A DNA stretch of 64,000 bases from Bacteroidota bacterium (GTDB lineage: Bacteria; Bacteroidota; Bacteroidia; AKYH767-A; OLB10): assembly GCA_016713525.1 (NCBI GenBank), contig JADJOZ010000013.1, positions 4,942-68,941 of the forward strand, written 5' to 3'. The notes beneath the pieces are model-generated. The model made no database searches, was not told where the DNA came from, and saw only the letters and a program-made list of their open reading frames with translations. Positions 20,311 to 31,440 of the stretch are shown here, piece by piece. Positions within the stretch are counted from its first letter, which is position 1; each line of letters starts with the position of its first letter. The position numbers and the translations under genes are program-made.

Positions 20311-21531
20311 TCATAATCTTACACTAACCTCACCCCTCCCAGTCAAATCCTGCATCATTCCCTGCTTGATCAAGTTTAGTTTAGTTAATTCAGTTTCTAT
20401 TCTCTTTATTTCGTCATCAAGATCAATTAAAATACTTGCCACTTTAGTTGTCCGTTATCGATTTTGGAAATGAAATCAAGTATCCTTCTAGTCTATTTTT
20501 CTGAATATTTGGAAGTCCAGAACCGACTCCTAATCCCATTATTTTATTTTGATGATGCTTTAATGACCAAAAAAAGAAATTGATAATCAAATAAATTATC
20601 TTTAATTTCAAGCGAATAGCAATGGCCTCCTTTCCAAAATTTGATGTAATGAGGTTAACAAAGCCGCAAGAATTTCCACCTCACTAATTATGATGGTATT
20701 TTCAAACAGTGTATTCCATTTGGAGGTATAACTTGAAGGCTCAACCCCCCCATTCATAGCTGGAAAATTTGATTCTGAAAGCAACGAACGATTAAGTTGT
20801 TCTCCTTTTGTAATTTCCGCAATATCCCCCAACTTCCTCACCACCCACCCCTCCTTCGCTCTCAACAACTCCTGCATCGCCCCTTGTTTGATGTTCTTTT
20901 CTGGCTAAGAGTTGCTCCAGACTGCTAATTAGTGCATCGGGCATCTCATAAGGCAGTGGCAATGGCGGTTTGTTCGGTTACGTTTTGATGGGAAAGGGAT
21001 TGGAAATTTGAATAATTCATTTAAAGTGATACCTTGCTTGATTTGCATTTCTCATAAATTTCTTCAATATGTTTTATGTAACGTTTAGTCCTTAAAATGA
21101 TGTAATAAAAAATTTTTGTAATAGATCTTGATTTTGACCTAATTAATACAGCGTTTTGATTTAATAAACTCCCGTTAAATTTTCTTTGAAATCATTATAA
21201 CTTTGCCTACCATTGAATCATACATTGGAGGTTTTGATCCAACAGTTGTAAACATCAAATCAAATTGCTTTAATTCCCATTTTTTGTAATTTTTATTTGA
21301 AGTTTCATTTAAGTAAATTCCATTTTCGTTTTTAATTGAATCAACTGTAGTATCGCTAACACGAATTATTCTAATACCACATTTTGCATAATCGATGGTT
21401 TTAAATGGGAACTTTTGATATACTCAATTATATCACCTCAAAATATTTAAGATCCCAATTACTTGGAATTAATCCTATGACGAAATGTTTATAGCCATTT
21501 ACAGTTTGAGTATTCACACGTAGTCTTCCAT
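20311..21531 (-). CDS. hsdS: Type I restriction specificity subunit (HsdS), frameshifted
   Basis: Sets DNA target specificity for HsdM and HsdR. The ATG at 21531 overlaps the hsdM stop (TGATG). The first target-recognition domain opens with NGYKHFVIGLIPSNWDLKYF. The second opens with GWVVRKLGDIAEITKGEQLN and FPAMNGGVEPSSY, both classic HsdS starts. The end reads LGVGSGLPNIQKNRLEGYLI, then a coiled-coil spacer. At least five shifts occur and parts between 21420 and 20950 remain unclear, so this copy may be broken or only badly sequenced. Confidence 0.82.
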
Positions 21532-23958
21532 CAACTCCATACATATCCCATTTTTTCCCAAATGAACTTTAACTTTTTCTAGTAACTCAACTTTGTTCAA
21601 TTCAGGTAATGGTGTTTGATAACGTTCCACCAACCCCTTATTCGTTGCAAGTCTTGGCTGATGCGGTCCATTTCGGTTTTGATTTTTTTCGACGGTGGTC
21701 ATTCATTTATCATCAACAACCAGTTGTTTGATGTCACCCTCAGAAAGCACTTTGTATTTAGCAAGATTTTATTGTCCAGTTCATCGGTAGCTTTTTTAAT
21801 GCTGGAAGCCAAAATCGTTTGCTTTTCAATTAATTTCATATACTGTTCTAAAACTTAATTTCATCTTTGGCAGTCTTGTCTTTCTGAATTTCTTTTAATT
21901 TTTTTGAACAGTGTTTTTATCTATTTTTTTCTTGAAATCAGCAAAAAGCCCTCTTCGCCACTATGCTCTTCTTTCCAGTTCGACAAGTTTTCGCTTGCAT
22001 ATGATTCCTTGCTAGATTCCAGTTCCTCTAAAGCAACTTTTTCAGCATGAAAATACCGGCCAATTATTAATTCAGGAGGGTTCAGATCGCACGTCCAGCC
22101 CTTATCAACTTTTTTGCCTTGCTTGTTATCAATAACTATACGATAAGGCTCTGCTTTCCATCCGTCAATGGCAATCAGGTAACAATCATCCTGCATAACA
22201 TCACTCCAGTAATTCATCAAATGCTGGTACACATCATATTTATCAATTAATGCTTTTCCGGTATAATTTTCAAGTAACTCTTCCGAAATTTTAGTGAATT
22301 ACTTGGCAGGGTCTGCCCTCTGACTTCAGGTTTTTCATGGTTGAAAGCATGAGTTTTCCATTCATTGTCAAAAATATCATCCATAATTTTCATGTGAACT
22401 TCACAAACTCTGGATGGTTAAAATAGTTTCTTTACCTTATCACCATTTACTTTTAGGGTGACTATAACTTTGCGTTTACTGTTTCCGAAAAGAATTTCTT
22501 TTAAGGAAGGATAAACTTTCCAGTAGTTACTAAGGCTTCGATGTCGGCATTCCGAATATCGCCTAACAAATGCGCCTTCATTGTCCTGTATGTTCGCGCT
22601 CCTGGCTATCAATATACCGGGAATATTAAGGTTAAAAATTCATTTTTGGGATCAGCTAATTCACCATATGTAACAAAACGGCTGTATTTAGGAATCTCCA
22701 GTTGTTTATTAAATACATCCAGCAATTTTATGAACATTCTGTTCACGTAATCGGTTCCTTATTTCCATCCTTCAGAAACCTTTACCTGCATCAATCATAA
22801 ATATTCCACGTTTCGTTTCAGGGAGAGCACTGTTGTTGTGCATTTTCTTTATCAATAACTATTATACACGCCGGAATTCCAGTTCCATAAAACAGATTGG
22901 CTGGAAGTCCGATAATGCCTTTAATCAAACCCTGTTGAATTATGTTTTTTCTGATTCCAGCCTCCGTATTTCCCCGGAATAAAACACCATGCGGAAGAAT
23001 GATCGCTCCCTTCCCATTACTTTTAAGAGACTTTATGATGTGGAGTAAAAAAGCATAGTCGCCATTTTTATCAGGAGGAATACCAAAGCCATCAAATCGG
23101 TTGTAATGGTCATCAGAAGCATTTAATCGTCATCCAGTTTGAAGTGAAAAAGGAGGATTGGAAACCAGCATAGTCAAACGTTTCTAGTCCCTCCATTTTT
23201 ATTTTCGAACAATGGATTTGAGGAGCGTACTTTGTCCCTTTGCGAATTTCGGCGGTCGGACAATTGTAAAATCATAGTTCATTCGGGCAAGGGCGGCAGT
23301 TGCCACATCCTTCTCTTTGTCCGTAAAGAGTTCCCTTGCCATCGGCTTCATCAACCACCTCTAAGCAACAATGAACCGAACCACATGTCGGATCATAAAA
23401 AGATGTTTTAGCACTACCGGCATTAACCTGCAACACTTTCGCCATAATGCGACTTACTTCAGCTGGGGTATAAATTGTCCCTTGCTTTCGCCGCTTTCAG
23501 TAGCAAGTGACGCATTAAATATTCATAGGCATCTCCCAGGATATCATCGCCTTCTTCGCACGACTCCTTGAAAAATCGAGTGAGGGGTTTTCGAAAATAC
23601 CAACAAGAGATGACAGCCGATCTACCATCTCTTTGCCTTTTCCTAGCTTTTCTTCATCATTAAAGCTAACCACATCAATCACATTTTCGAGATCGTTGGC
23701 TTTAGCAAGGGCACCAATGGCAATATCAATCTTTTCACCGATATCTTTATTTCCTTTAAGTCGGGCAATATCTTTAAACCCACCACCTTTAGGAATTTCA
23801 ATAAGCGCATTAGGATCATCGGCATACTTATCAGAAACATATTTAACAAACAACAAAACCAATACGTAATCTTTGTACATACTGGCATCCATACCACCTC
23901 TAAGCGCATCACAAGATGCCCAGAGGGAGGAGTAGAGAGCGGATTTTTTTAGGGGCAT
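21531..23958 (-). CDS. hsdM: Type I restriction modification methylase (HsdM), frameshifted
   Basis: N6-adenine methyltransferase of the type I system. The start MPLKKSALYSSLWASCDALR at 23958 and the GMDASMYKDYVLVLLFVKY helix are typical of HsdM N-terminal domains. The catalytic N-P-P-F motif reads MLVSNPPFSLQTG near 23155. The C-terminus ends KMGYVWS at 21531 after DDKWMTTVEKN and VELLEKVKVHL. The frame breaks near 23540, 23470, 23300, 22750, 22300 and 21900. All pieces are in order, so I take it as one gene. Confidence 0.9.
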
Positions 23959-24274
23959 GGGGTGGGATATGGGTAATGTATTAATTTGTAAAATCCAAAT
24001 ATGAGAATTGGTTTGATAGGAAGGAGGCGGAATTTAAAATTGAGTAGAACATAAATGAAGAGTCAATAATAAATCTATAACATCTGATCTAAATATTTCC
24101 AATAGAAGAATAACATAGACTAATGTTTTTTGAAATCATCCATTAATGAATCCGAGTAATTGCAAAACAAACTTTTCATCCCTTATCCAGAAAAATTAAT
24201 GAATAAAATGAATGTGTTAATGTTTAAAAGAAAATTGGATCTCTCAAGCAAAGTTGTAATGACTTCGGTTCTGT
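23959..24274. other. Intergenic, AT-rich
   Basis: No coding signal or hairpin stands out. It should contain the hsdM promoter (leftward) and the 3' end region of the NACHT-RelA/SpoT operon. Confidence 0.5.
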
Positions 24275-24998
24275 TTAGTTTAAATATTTCTTTATGAGGA
24301 GGTGGTTGCTGACCATTCTTAGGATTTCTATATTAATTTTATTTTCGCCGAAATTAAGTCTAAACTTAGTTCTTAATAGATTTTCTACATTACCACTTTT
24401 GAAATGAACAAAGGCTATATCATCAAACAACTTAATTAACGAGTGATCACTAGTTTCAAGACTAGCATAAATTCCATTAAATAGTCTTTCTTCTTCCGGT
24501 AAACCATTCCAATTGCTATTGCACTTATAACGTAAGCTGTGGTCTATTTCATGCCAACCTTCCGAAAAAGTCGTCCTTAGTTGAACTTCATAAGTTGAAT
24601 CGATCAATTCTTTCAACTGTGGTTCTAATGTATTAATCGTGTCATTAAATATTCCTTCTGAATATGTATCCAATTTTAAAATTAGATTAGTTCTTTTGGG
24701 TTTAAATACAGATAATTCCGGTTTGTCTACCTGCTCACTAACATATGATTTGGAAGCTCTCAGATAATCATAAATAATTCCAATATCATCATAAAAATAA
24801 GTAACTATTCGTACACCCAAAATATCTTGTAATTTCTTGGATACAGAATAATGTCCTTTAGCAACTATTTTATTACGAATTTGAAAGATCATCTTTAACT
24901 CTACTAAAAATTCTGTGAAATATACCAGCTCGGTTGAGCTTGTCTCTAATAACAGATACTATTCCTTTTCTGACAATTCTAAATCCTGAGTTGTTCAT
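24275..24998 (-). CDS. RelA/SpoT-domain (alarmone synthetase-like) protein coupled to NACHT gene
   Basis: About 241 residues from ATG 24998 (MNNSGFRIVRKGIVSVIRDK), one shift near 24895. Synthetase landmarks: the R-V-K stretch, KKLQDILGVRIV near residue 58 with the conserved Asp, and STYEVQLRTTFSEGWHEIDH near residue 135 with the E-x-Q-x-R-T metal-site Glu. The usual G-loop (GYxSxH) is not seen; KPKRTNLILKL stands there, so substrate choice may differ. Known relatives make ppGpp or, as toxSAS, ppApp or pyrophosphorylated tRNA. The ATG shares ATGA with the NACHT gene stop, so the two are co-translated and this may be its effector. Confidence 0.82.
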
Positions 24999-27135
24999 AA
25001 ATGATTATAATGTCTAATTCCTGTTTTGCTAATAAAATACATATCACCTTGTGACACAATTAGCCCTGAAGCTATCAATTCTTTAAATTTTTTTCCTTAA
25101 CAATTTTGAATCAGGAACTGACAAGTGCTTTTCTAACTGACTAATACTTCGGTGTCTTGGAGTCTCACCAGAAACAGTAAAGAAATATGATAGAATTTCT
25201 TTCGCCCCTACTAATGTTATTGATATTGTTTTCGTTTGTTCGGGTAAAAGATCTACTTAAATTGTTTTCTATCCCATTGTCAGATTTACATTCTTCAAAA
25301 TAACACTTTCATCCCAAAATATAGTTCCAATTTTATTACACATATAAAACTTACATCCTTGGAAAACAACATTAGAAATCAAACTGCTTTCAAAAACACA
25401 GTTATGGAAAGTGCTATTGATAAAAGTAATATCCTTAAAATCAAATCCAATAAATTTCATGCCCTTATAAGTAGTTTTCTCAAATTGCAAAGAGTTATAA
25501 TCTCTACTAAGTTGCTTAGAAAATGTGGTATCTAAATCGAAATGAAACACTGATCAGTAGTTATGTTTTTACTAAGTAAAGAATTATATAACTTAAGTCC
25601 GTTTTCAAGAGTATTGATTTTATATGATTGTACTGCTAATTTAAAATTTGTAATAATGGTTTCATTTGAGACTTTGTATAAATCATATTCATCTAACACC
25701 AAACCCTGTGCAATCATAGTTCCAAAAACGAAGTCATTAATAAATCCAATTGAACCATTATCTTTTCTATCAAGAAATACATGGTTTGAAAGTGTATCTG
25801 TTAGATCATCTAATGACGGTCTTTCAGAAAGAGGGTATCTTGTAATACTATTTATGATAATTGGTTTTGCAAAATCCATAAAATAGTCTATTATCCCTTG
25901 TTTTGTATCGGTTCTGAAATCTAACTCCACCATAAATTTAGCTAGTCCCCTAAAAATTTGGAATTGTTCTGGAATTGTTAAATTCAAGTTTTGTCTGATA
26001 ATTTCTCTATTCAAAAGAAAATTTAAAATATTGATCAAACAAACCCTCCTTTTCATTAGTCAACAAGTCTTGATTTTATCTAAAGTTAAATTTCTAATGA
26101 ATGCTAACAGTACAGGATTTGCTAACTTTTCAATTTCATATTCAGTCTTTTCAAACAATTTTAATTTATCATTACTTAACCAATTATTAACCGTAGGTTC
26201 TTTTAATACAAACCTTGCTACTCTAAAAGATTCTTTAGTCTTAGCAGCCCATTCATGAAAGTACTCGCTATCGAACAGAGCGGTTTTCCTGCTTGTAATA
26301 ATAACTTTTGCCTTTTCTTTAAGCAACTCCATGATTGTTGAAAGCATATTGCCACTTTCAACAAATGATTTTGAAGCATTATTTAAATCCTTTGATAATA
26401 ATTCATCAAATCCATCAATTATTAAAGGGATTTTACCTTTAATAATTTCTTTTATCACGATTTTAGATTTGATCCCTTCAGGAAAATAATTTTCAATTTC
26501 ATTAATTAAGATGTGCTTAAATATTCTGCCTCTCTGTTTTTGGATAATTCTGTAAAAAATGGTAACAGATTGCTGCGGTTTTCAATGAAATGTTTTAGTA
26601 ATTCATATGCAGTACAAGTTTTTCCGAACCCAGCTGCTGCTTCTATAATTACAAATACAGGTTTATCATCATACGCTAAAGCCTCTGTCACCTGTTGAAT
26701 TAAATTCGACCCTCCAACATCAAATGATGATCCATTCGAAATCAATAAACCTTCATTTTCGTATTAAATAATCATATGGTATATCTAAAAATTCATATGT
26801 GCTCCTTCTGGTAGGTTTTCAATTTGTTTTGTAAGGAAATTATTATAGCGATTTTTGTTTATTTGATAAAATGGACTTTTTAAAATACTCTTGGAATAGT
26901 TGGTCTTCAACTTCTAATTCATCGGTGTAGATTCGAATTCTTGTAGCATAACCTAAATCCGAATACTCTTTTGAAGTTTACTAACATTATATTTATCATT
27001 AAGAGGAACTATTTCAGCCGCGCTATAAATCCCAAAGCGTTGTACATAGACTCTAATACTTTTATGATTTTTACTTTTTACTTCATAATTGTAGGCTAGA
27101 TAAATTTCATCAATTAAGTCAGGATTGAGGGTCAT
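24995..27135 (-). CDS. NACHT (STAND) NTPase with pentapeptide repeats and C-terminal winged helix
   Basis: About 713 residues collinear over shifts near 26960, 26770, 26510, 26060, 25540, 25265 and 25095. Residues 1-125 are an unassigned N-terminal domain. Near residue 163 is Walker A (EAAAGFGKTCTAYELL), near 237 Walker B IPLIIDGFDEL with the NACHT-type acidic end, and near 278 sensor VIITSRKTAL. Residues 540-610 carry pentapeptide repeats (FIGFDFKDITFINSTFHNCVF). Residues 640-710 look like a winged helix (SISQLEKHLSVPDSKLL, then KELIASGLIVS). Such STAND proteins are NLR-like sensors of phage proteins. The RelA/SpoT-like gene overlaps its stop. Confidence 0.82.
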
Positions 27136-27507
27136 TTAATTTAATATTTGATTGTATAAGTACCAGTCTGTGATTCGTGATAATAATTTACCAAATTAGG
27201 TCGTGTTCGCAATTTTGTTTTCAAAAATCACTTTAAACTAGTTATATAATTCTTGAATCCTTAATATTAAGGAAACTCTGGATGTATTCCTTATAATTTG
27301 CAATAAGTTGGTGGTAAAATGAAAGGATTTCCATAAAGATGATGCAGCAATGCTTAATATCTGTTCATAAATGTTTTTAAGTTTGCTGCTTTGAATGAAT
27401 CGAAGTCTTCAATAAGCAGCCCCTAAACCTCTTCTTTGCTTCAAACATATTAAATAAAGAAATCACTTCCTAACTTTTCACCAAAACCAGGAAAACCCTT
27501 GGGGTAA
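27136..27507. other. Intergenic
   Basis: No open frame with coding character on either strand. Upstream region of the NACHT gene (leftward). Confidence 0.5.
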
Positions 27508-27741
27508 TTAATGGCAACCACTTCAACAAGCAAAATTGACCCTAAACCACATCAAATTAATAAGATAGCTTCTTTTTTTTACTTATTTATACTTATTTTA
27601 GGCATTATTTCGCCGATTTTATTGTGAGGTCTTTCGGCAGCCAAAATTGAAGGAATTGCGAGTTCCGATTTAATTTCTTACCTTTCATTTATTACCTCCG
27701 GAATTGCTTCCCATGCATTAGCTGAATCCATGAAATCCATT
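27508..27741 (+). CDS. Small membrane protein candidate, frameshifted
   Basis: ATG at 27508 opens MATTSTSKIDPKPHQINKIA, then a membrane helix (YLFILILGIISPILL) and, in another frame from about 27630, GLSAAKIEGIASSDLISYLS. The end is unclear because the second frame runs into the start of the 27730 gene. The amino acid pattern looks coding (a hydrophobic helix then an amphipathic helix), but the family is not recognised. Confidence 0.35.
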
Positions 27742-27942
27742 CTTCTTTCCCTTACTTTTATAATGCTTTGCTCGTTTGGTCCCGGACAGCAAACAGTTTA
27801 TATCTGTAAAGGTCCGGCATCTACAAAATATCATCTTATTTCTGATTGCCGTGGACTGTCGAATTGCTCAACACGAATTTATGCCGTTTCAAAGGCCGAG
27901 GCCATCGAAATAGTTAGAACTTTGTGCGGATGGGAGGATTAA
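27730..27942 (+). CDS. Small secreted Cys-rich protein, conserved in Bacteroidota
   Basis: Seventy residues: an N-terminal hydrophobic segment (ILLSLTFIMLCSFGPGQQ) that looks like a signal peptide, then TVYICKGPASTKYHLISDCR, GLSNCSTRIYAVS and TLCGWED at the end. Four cysteines in the mature part (CKG, DCR, NCS, LCG) could form two disulfides. The pattern is familiar from uncharacterised short Bacteroidota proteins. No function is known to me. Confidence 0.7.
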   Translation: MKSILLSLTFIMLCSFGPGQQTVYICKGPASTKYHLISDCRGLSNCSTRIYAVSKAEAIEIVRTLCGWED

Positions 27943-27984
27943 ATTCCCAATCCTGTCCCATTTTATCCAAAAATATTATCCATT

Positions 27985-28150
27985 AAATTTTTTCTTCGCG
28001 AAAAGGGGCCTGTGGAGGTTAATTTTTGGCAGCCTTGGGACCAGTCGGTGTTTAAGGTATTGCAACCGTGAGATATTTTTCTGTTTAAACTGAAAAATCC
28101 TTTGAATGCAATCAGAGCATTGAGCTTTTTTAGTCGCTTCAGAAAAGATA
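27985..28150 (+). pseudogene. N-terminal fragment of an HNH nuclease gene
   Basis: This stretch repeats the first 50 codons of the HNH gene at 29000: FLREKGPVEVNFWQP, VFKVLQP, then an in-frame TGA, then DIFLFKLKNPLNAI. It stops matching near 28140. About 1 kb separates the copies. It lacks the HNH core, so it is a dead partial duplication. Confidence 0.8.
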
Positions 28151-28260
28151 ATTGAATAGCTATTCAAATATATTGAATGAAGCTATTAACATACATTTGT
28201 CATCTTTTGCTAGCACCCAGCATGAAAAGGATATAAGAAATGAATATGTTTTCATTATTG

Positions 28261-28633
28261 CTATGAACCTGAAACTTTAGTCAACACTCTAGTGCTTTTT
28301 TTATCATCTGAGTTGAACGTATCAAATCTGCTTTCTTTATCATCACTTGCCCTCCATTCAATTTTCGTGTCAGTCAAGAATCGAACTATGCCTTTAAGTT
28401 GATAAGCATCAGTTTTCTCATCGGACTTTCCAGAAAGTATTATATCCAGACCATTTTTTGATGTACTCAACCTTCCTCAAATGTTTTGTTCATTAATGGA
28501 TGGACTTTTATCATAGCTGGATTTTTCTATCTCTTGGGGTTTAGTTTCTTTTTATTCCATTTTCTTGAGTTTGTGGTTGACATGCAGCAAAACCCAATAG
28601 GCTACAGAATACAAAAACGATTGATCTTTTCAT
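28261..28633 (-). CDS. Small lipoprotein
   Basis: From ATG 28633: MKRSIVFVFCSLLGFAACQP, a signal peptide with lipobox FAAC, so the mature protein would be lipid-anchored at Cys18. One or two shifts near 28550 and 28480 join it to SKNGLDIILSGKSDEKTDAY, a short soluble domain rich in Asp, Lys and Ser that ends RVLTKVSGS. The family is not recognised. It stands alone between two plus-strand genes. Confidence 0.6.
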
Positions 28634-28999
28634 AAGCTCTTAATTTGTTGAATTACAGACTATTAATGAATATTTCTGAGATGAGTGTGAGCAATAAAAC
28701 TTTAGTGATTGGGCTAAAATATAAATTAATGTTTGTATCACCAAATTGGCTATTTTATTTCAATTTGAACTATTTAATTTAGATGTATTGCATTTTGCAA
28801 CACGCATAGGATGTTCTATTTCAGCATCACTCCAGTTTTTTAATATCAGTATTATATTTAAGTGTCGTAATAATGGAATACTGGGAAATCTATTTTATTT
28901 ATAGTTTTCATCTTTCATTCATTCAATGCTCATTTCGCTCAAATCAATTTAATCACTTTATTGGCTTCCATCCCACAACATTTTTCCTACCTTCCCTCC
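28634..28999. other. Intergenic
   Basis: AT-rich, no coding signal. It must hold the divergent promoters of the lipoprotein (left) and the HNH gene (right); no clear element was identified. Confidence 0.5.
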
Positions 29000-29937
29000 A
29001 TGAAATTCTATCTGGGTGTAAACTGATAATAAATGGTATCGTTTTCTTCGAGAAAAAGGGCCTGAGGAGGTTAATTTCTGGCAGCCTGGGGAACTGTCGG
29101 TGTTTAAGGTATTGCAACCGGGAGATATTTTTCTGTTTAAACTGAAAAGTCCCTTGAATGCCATCGGTGGATTGGGATTTTTAGTCACCATACCCGTTTA
29201 CCCCTAAAAATGGCCTGGGAGGTGTTTGGAGAGCAAAATGGTTGTGAATATGAAGACGATTTCAGGAGAATGATCCTGGATTACCGCCAGGATAAATTTA
29301 ACTATAACCCCAGTATTGGTTGTATTGTATTAACGAATCCACTATTTTTCAATGACGAGGATTTTATTCCCGTTCCAGAAAACTGGAGCAAGAGTATTGT
29401 GCAAGGAAAAGGATATACCACCGGTGAACCAAATGCCGATTTTCTCTGGATGCATATTCAGGAACGACTACAAAAATATCTTCAACCAAAAGCAGATGAT
29501 AAAGCAACACAACTGGAGGTTGAAAATAATTCCATTGATCCGGCATACAGGCAAGTTCTTACAAATGTTCGGCTTGGACAAAATTCTTTTCGTCTTAAAT
29601 TGACAGATGCATATTCACGAAAATGTTCAATAACAGGGAGAAAAACTCTACCGGTTTTAGAAGCCGCACATATTAAACCATATGCGAAATCTGGTCCCCA
29701 TTTACTTTCAAACGGCTTAATTTTAAGAGCGGATTTGCAAGCAAATTGTTCGATAATGGTTATATTACTATTACTTCCAATTATAAGATTGAAGTCAGCA
29801 ATAGAATAAAAGAGGAATTCCAAAATGGTAAAGAATATTATCAGTTTCATGGAAAGGAATTAATTAACCTTCCATTAGATATTAAAAACAGACCAGATAC
29901 AAAATATATTGAATGGCATAATAATACTTTTAAATAA
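29000..29937 (+). CDS. HNH restriction-type endonuclease
   Basis: About 310 residues from ATG 29000 (MKFYLGVTDNKWYRFLREKG), shifts near 29200 and 29730. The N-terminal half reads EEVNFWQP, VLQPGDIFLFKLKSPLNAIG and MAWEVFGEQNG, a PUA-like module found in front of HNH domains in putative modification-dependent enzymes. The C-terminal HNH has CSITGRKTLPVLEAAHIKPY, then HLLSNGLILRADL and LFDNGYITI, with the HNH His and Asn in place. The MazG-like gene begins on the next base after the stop, so both are co-translated. A dead partial copy lies 1 kb upstream. Confidence 0.85.
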
Positions 29938-30270
29938 ATGGATTCGGAACTTAACATATTAACACAAAGCGTTCTCAAATTTCGCGACGACAGAAACTGG
30001 GCGCAATATCACAATTTGAAAGATTTGGCAGTTTGTCTTAATATTGAAGCCGGTGAGTTGCTGGAACTTTTTCTATGGAAAAACTCCGAAGAAGTAAACA
30101 AAGCAAAATTAAAAGAGGAGCTTGCTGATGTATTCTATGCAACGCTCCTTCTTGCTCATGAAAGCGGAATTGACTTGAGTTTGGCTCTTACAGAAAAATT
30201 AAAGTCGAACGAAATAAAATATCCTATTGAAAAGTCCTATGGGAAGCGGGAGAAGTATGATGAGATTTGA
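29938..30270 (+). CDS. MazG-like nucleotide pyrophosphohydrolase
   Basis: A 110-residue all-alpha NTP pyrophosphatase. The metal-site motif is visible: NIEAGELLELFLWKNSEE, then LKEELADVFYATLLLAHESG, giving E-x-x-E and E-x-x-D. The family hydrolyses (d)NTPs to monophosphates and includes enzymes that clear abnormal nucleotides. The length is typical for the short form. The start abuts the HNH gene stop (TAAATG), so it may act together with the nuclease, for example by lowering nucleotide pools; that is inference. Confidence 0.85.
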   Translation: MDSELNILTQSVLKFRDDRNWAQYHNLKDLAVCLNIEAGELLELFLWKNSEEVNKAKLKEELADVFYATLLLAHESGIDLSLALTEKLKSNEIKYPIEKSYGKREKYDEI

Positions 30271-30329
30271 TAGTTTGGTTTATAAGAATTCCTTCGATTA
30301 TTTAATGCGAAAAATGAAATTAAAAGAAT

Positions 30330-31232
30330 ATGAAACCCTATTCAATTTCTGATTTACCAATAAGACTCGCTGCATTCGAATGGCTCAATCATCAAAAATT
30401 GTTATATGGTGAATCATTAAGTTATACGTTACTGCAAAAAGGGTTTGAATTTAAAGGGAATCAAATACATTTGGTTGGAGCATCAGGAATATGGAAACCC
30501 AAAGCGTGTGTGAATTACCCATATCAATATTAACCGCTAAAGACAGTGGTTATGATGATGCCGAAGATGAAAATGGAATTATTTCCTATAGTTACCGAGG
30601 TAAAGATCCAAATCATAGAGATAATGTTGGTTTAAAGCTTCTAATGGAGCGACAAATACCCCTTATTTATTTTTGGGGACTTGGTTATTCAGGTAGATAT
30701 TTACCAATTTATCCAATTTATATCCAAAGTAATAACCCTTCACAACTAAAAGTTTCTCTTCAGTTGGATGAACGAATTCAAACTTCAATTTTAGAAGTAA
30801 GTGACTCAAGAGAGATCCTGTTCGAGAGTATATGACTGTTGAAGTTAAAAAAAGAATGCATCAGGAGGAGTTTAGGGATAATGTCTTGAGTGTTTATGGT
30901 TGTCAATGTGCGTTGTGTAAAATAAGACATTTGCCTCTTCTCGATGCAGCACATATTGTACCTGACAAGCATGAGCTAGGATTACCCAAAATTACAAATG
31001 GGCTTTCATTATGTAAAATTCACCATGCCGCATATGATGCCAACCTTATGGGAATCAGCCCGGATTATAAAATTCATGTTAAGTTAGATCTTCTTGAAGA
31101 AATTGATGGCCCTATGTTGCAACATGGGATTAAGGAATTGCATCAAGCACCTATCCAATTACCTAAAAAAAAATACATCACCCAGCAAAAATAATCTTTC
31201 TATACGATTTGAAGAGTTTCTGAAAGCGGGAT
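30330..31232 (+). CDS. HNH endonuclease with N-terminal recognition domain
   Basis: Four frames (from 30330, about 30505, 30832 and about 31175) join into about 300 residues. The N-terminus has LAAFEWLNHQKLLYGESLSY, GFEFKGNQIHLVGASGIWKP and SYRGKDPNHRDNVGLKLLM, typical of a large HNH restriction family. The C-terminal domain shows CQCALCKIRHLPLLDAAHI, LPKITNGLSLCKIHHAAYD, with zinc cysteines and the HNH triad. It ends IRFEEFLKAG. It lies 60 bases after the MazG-like gene on the same strand. Confidence 0.85.
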
Positions 31233-31237
31233 AAAAT

Positions 31238-31267
31238 TGGGAACAGAGAATAAGATCTCTGTTCCCA
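31238..31267. terminator. 12-bp hairpin after HNH gene
   Basis: Arms TGGGAACAGAGA (31238-31249) and TCTCTGTTCCCA (31256-31267) with a six-base loop, six bases past the HNH stop. No T run follows, so it may stabilise the mRNA end or terminate with help. Confidence 0.5.
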
Positions 31268-31440
31268 GACGGAAAACCATATCTCACAATCGTTTCCTTC
31301 GCTTTTATATATGCGTTTTTGTACACTTCGCAAAAGTTCAGCAACCGAGTTCAATGGGTGAACTGATTAAAAAATGTCCAAAACACACTAAAATACTTCC
31401 CCATTCTTTAGTATATTTGATCGTTGATTAAACATTCAAG

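Noticed and set aside
1..31000. Prophage
   Set aside because: No capsid, tail, terminase, portal or integrase genes were seen; the content is defence-type genes.
31237..31431. 64-residue plus-strand ORF after the HNH gene
   Set aside because: Starts in a hairpin, odd composition, no family pattern.
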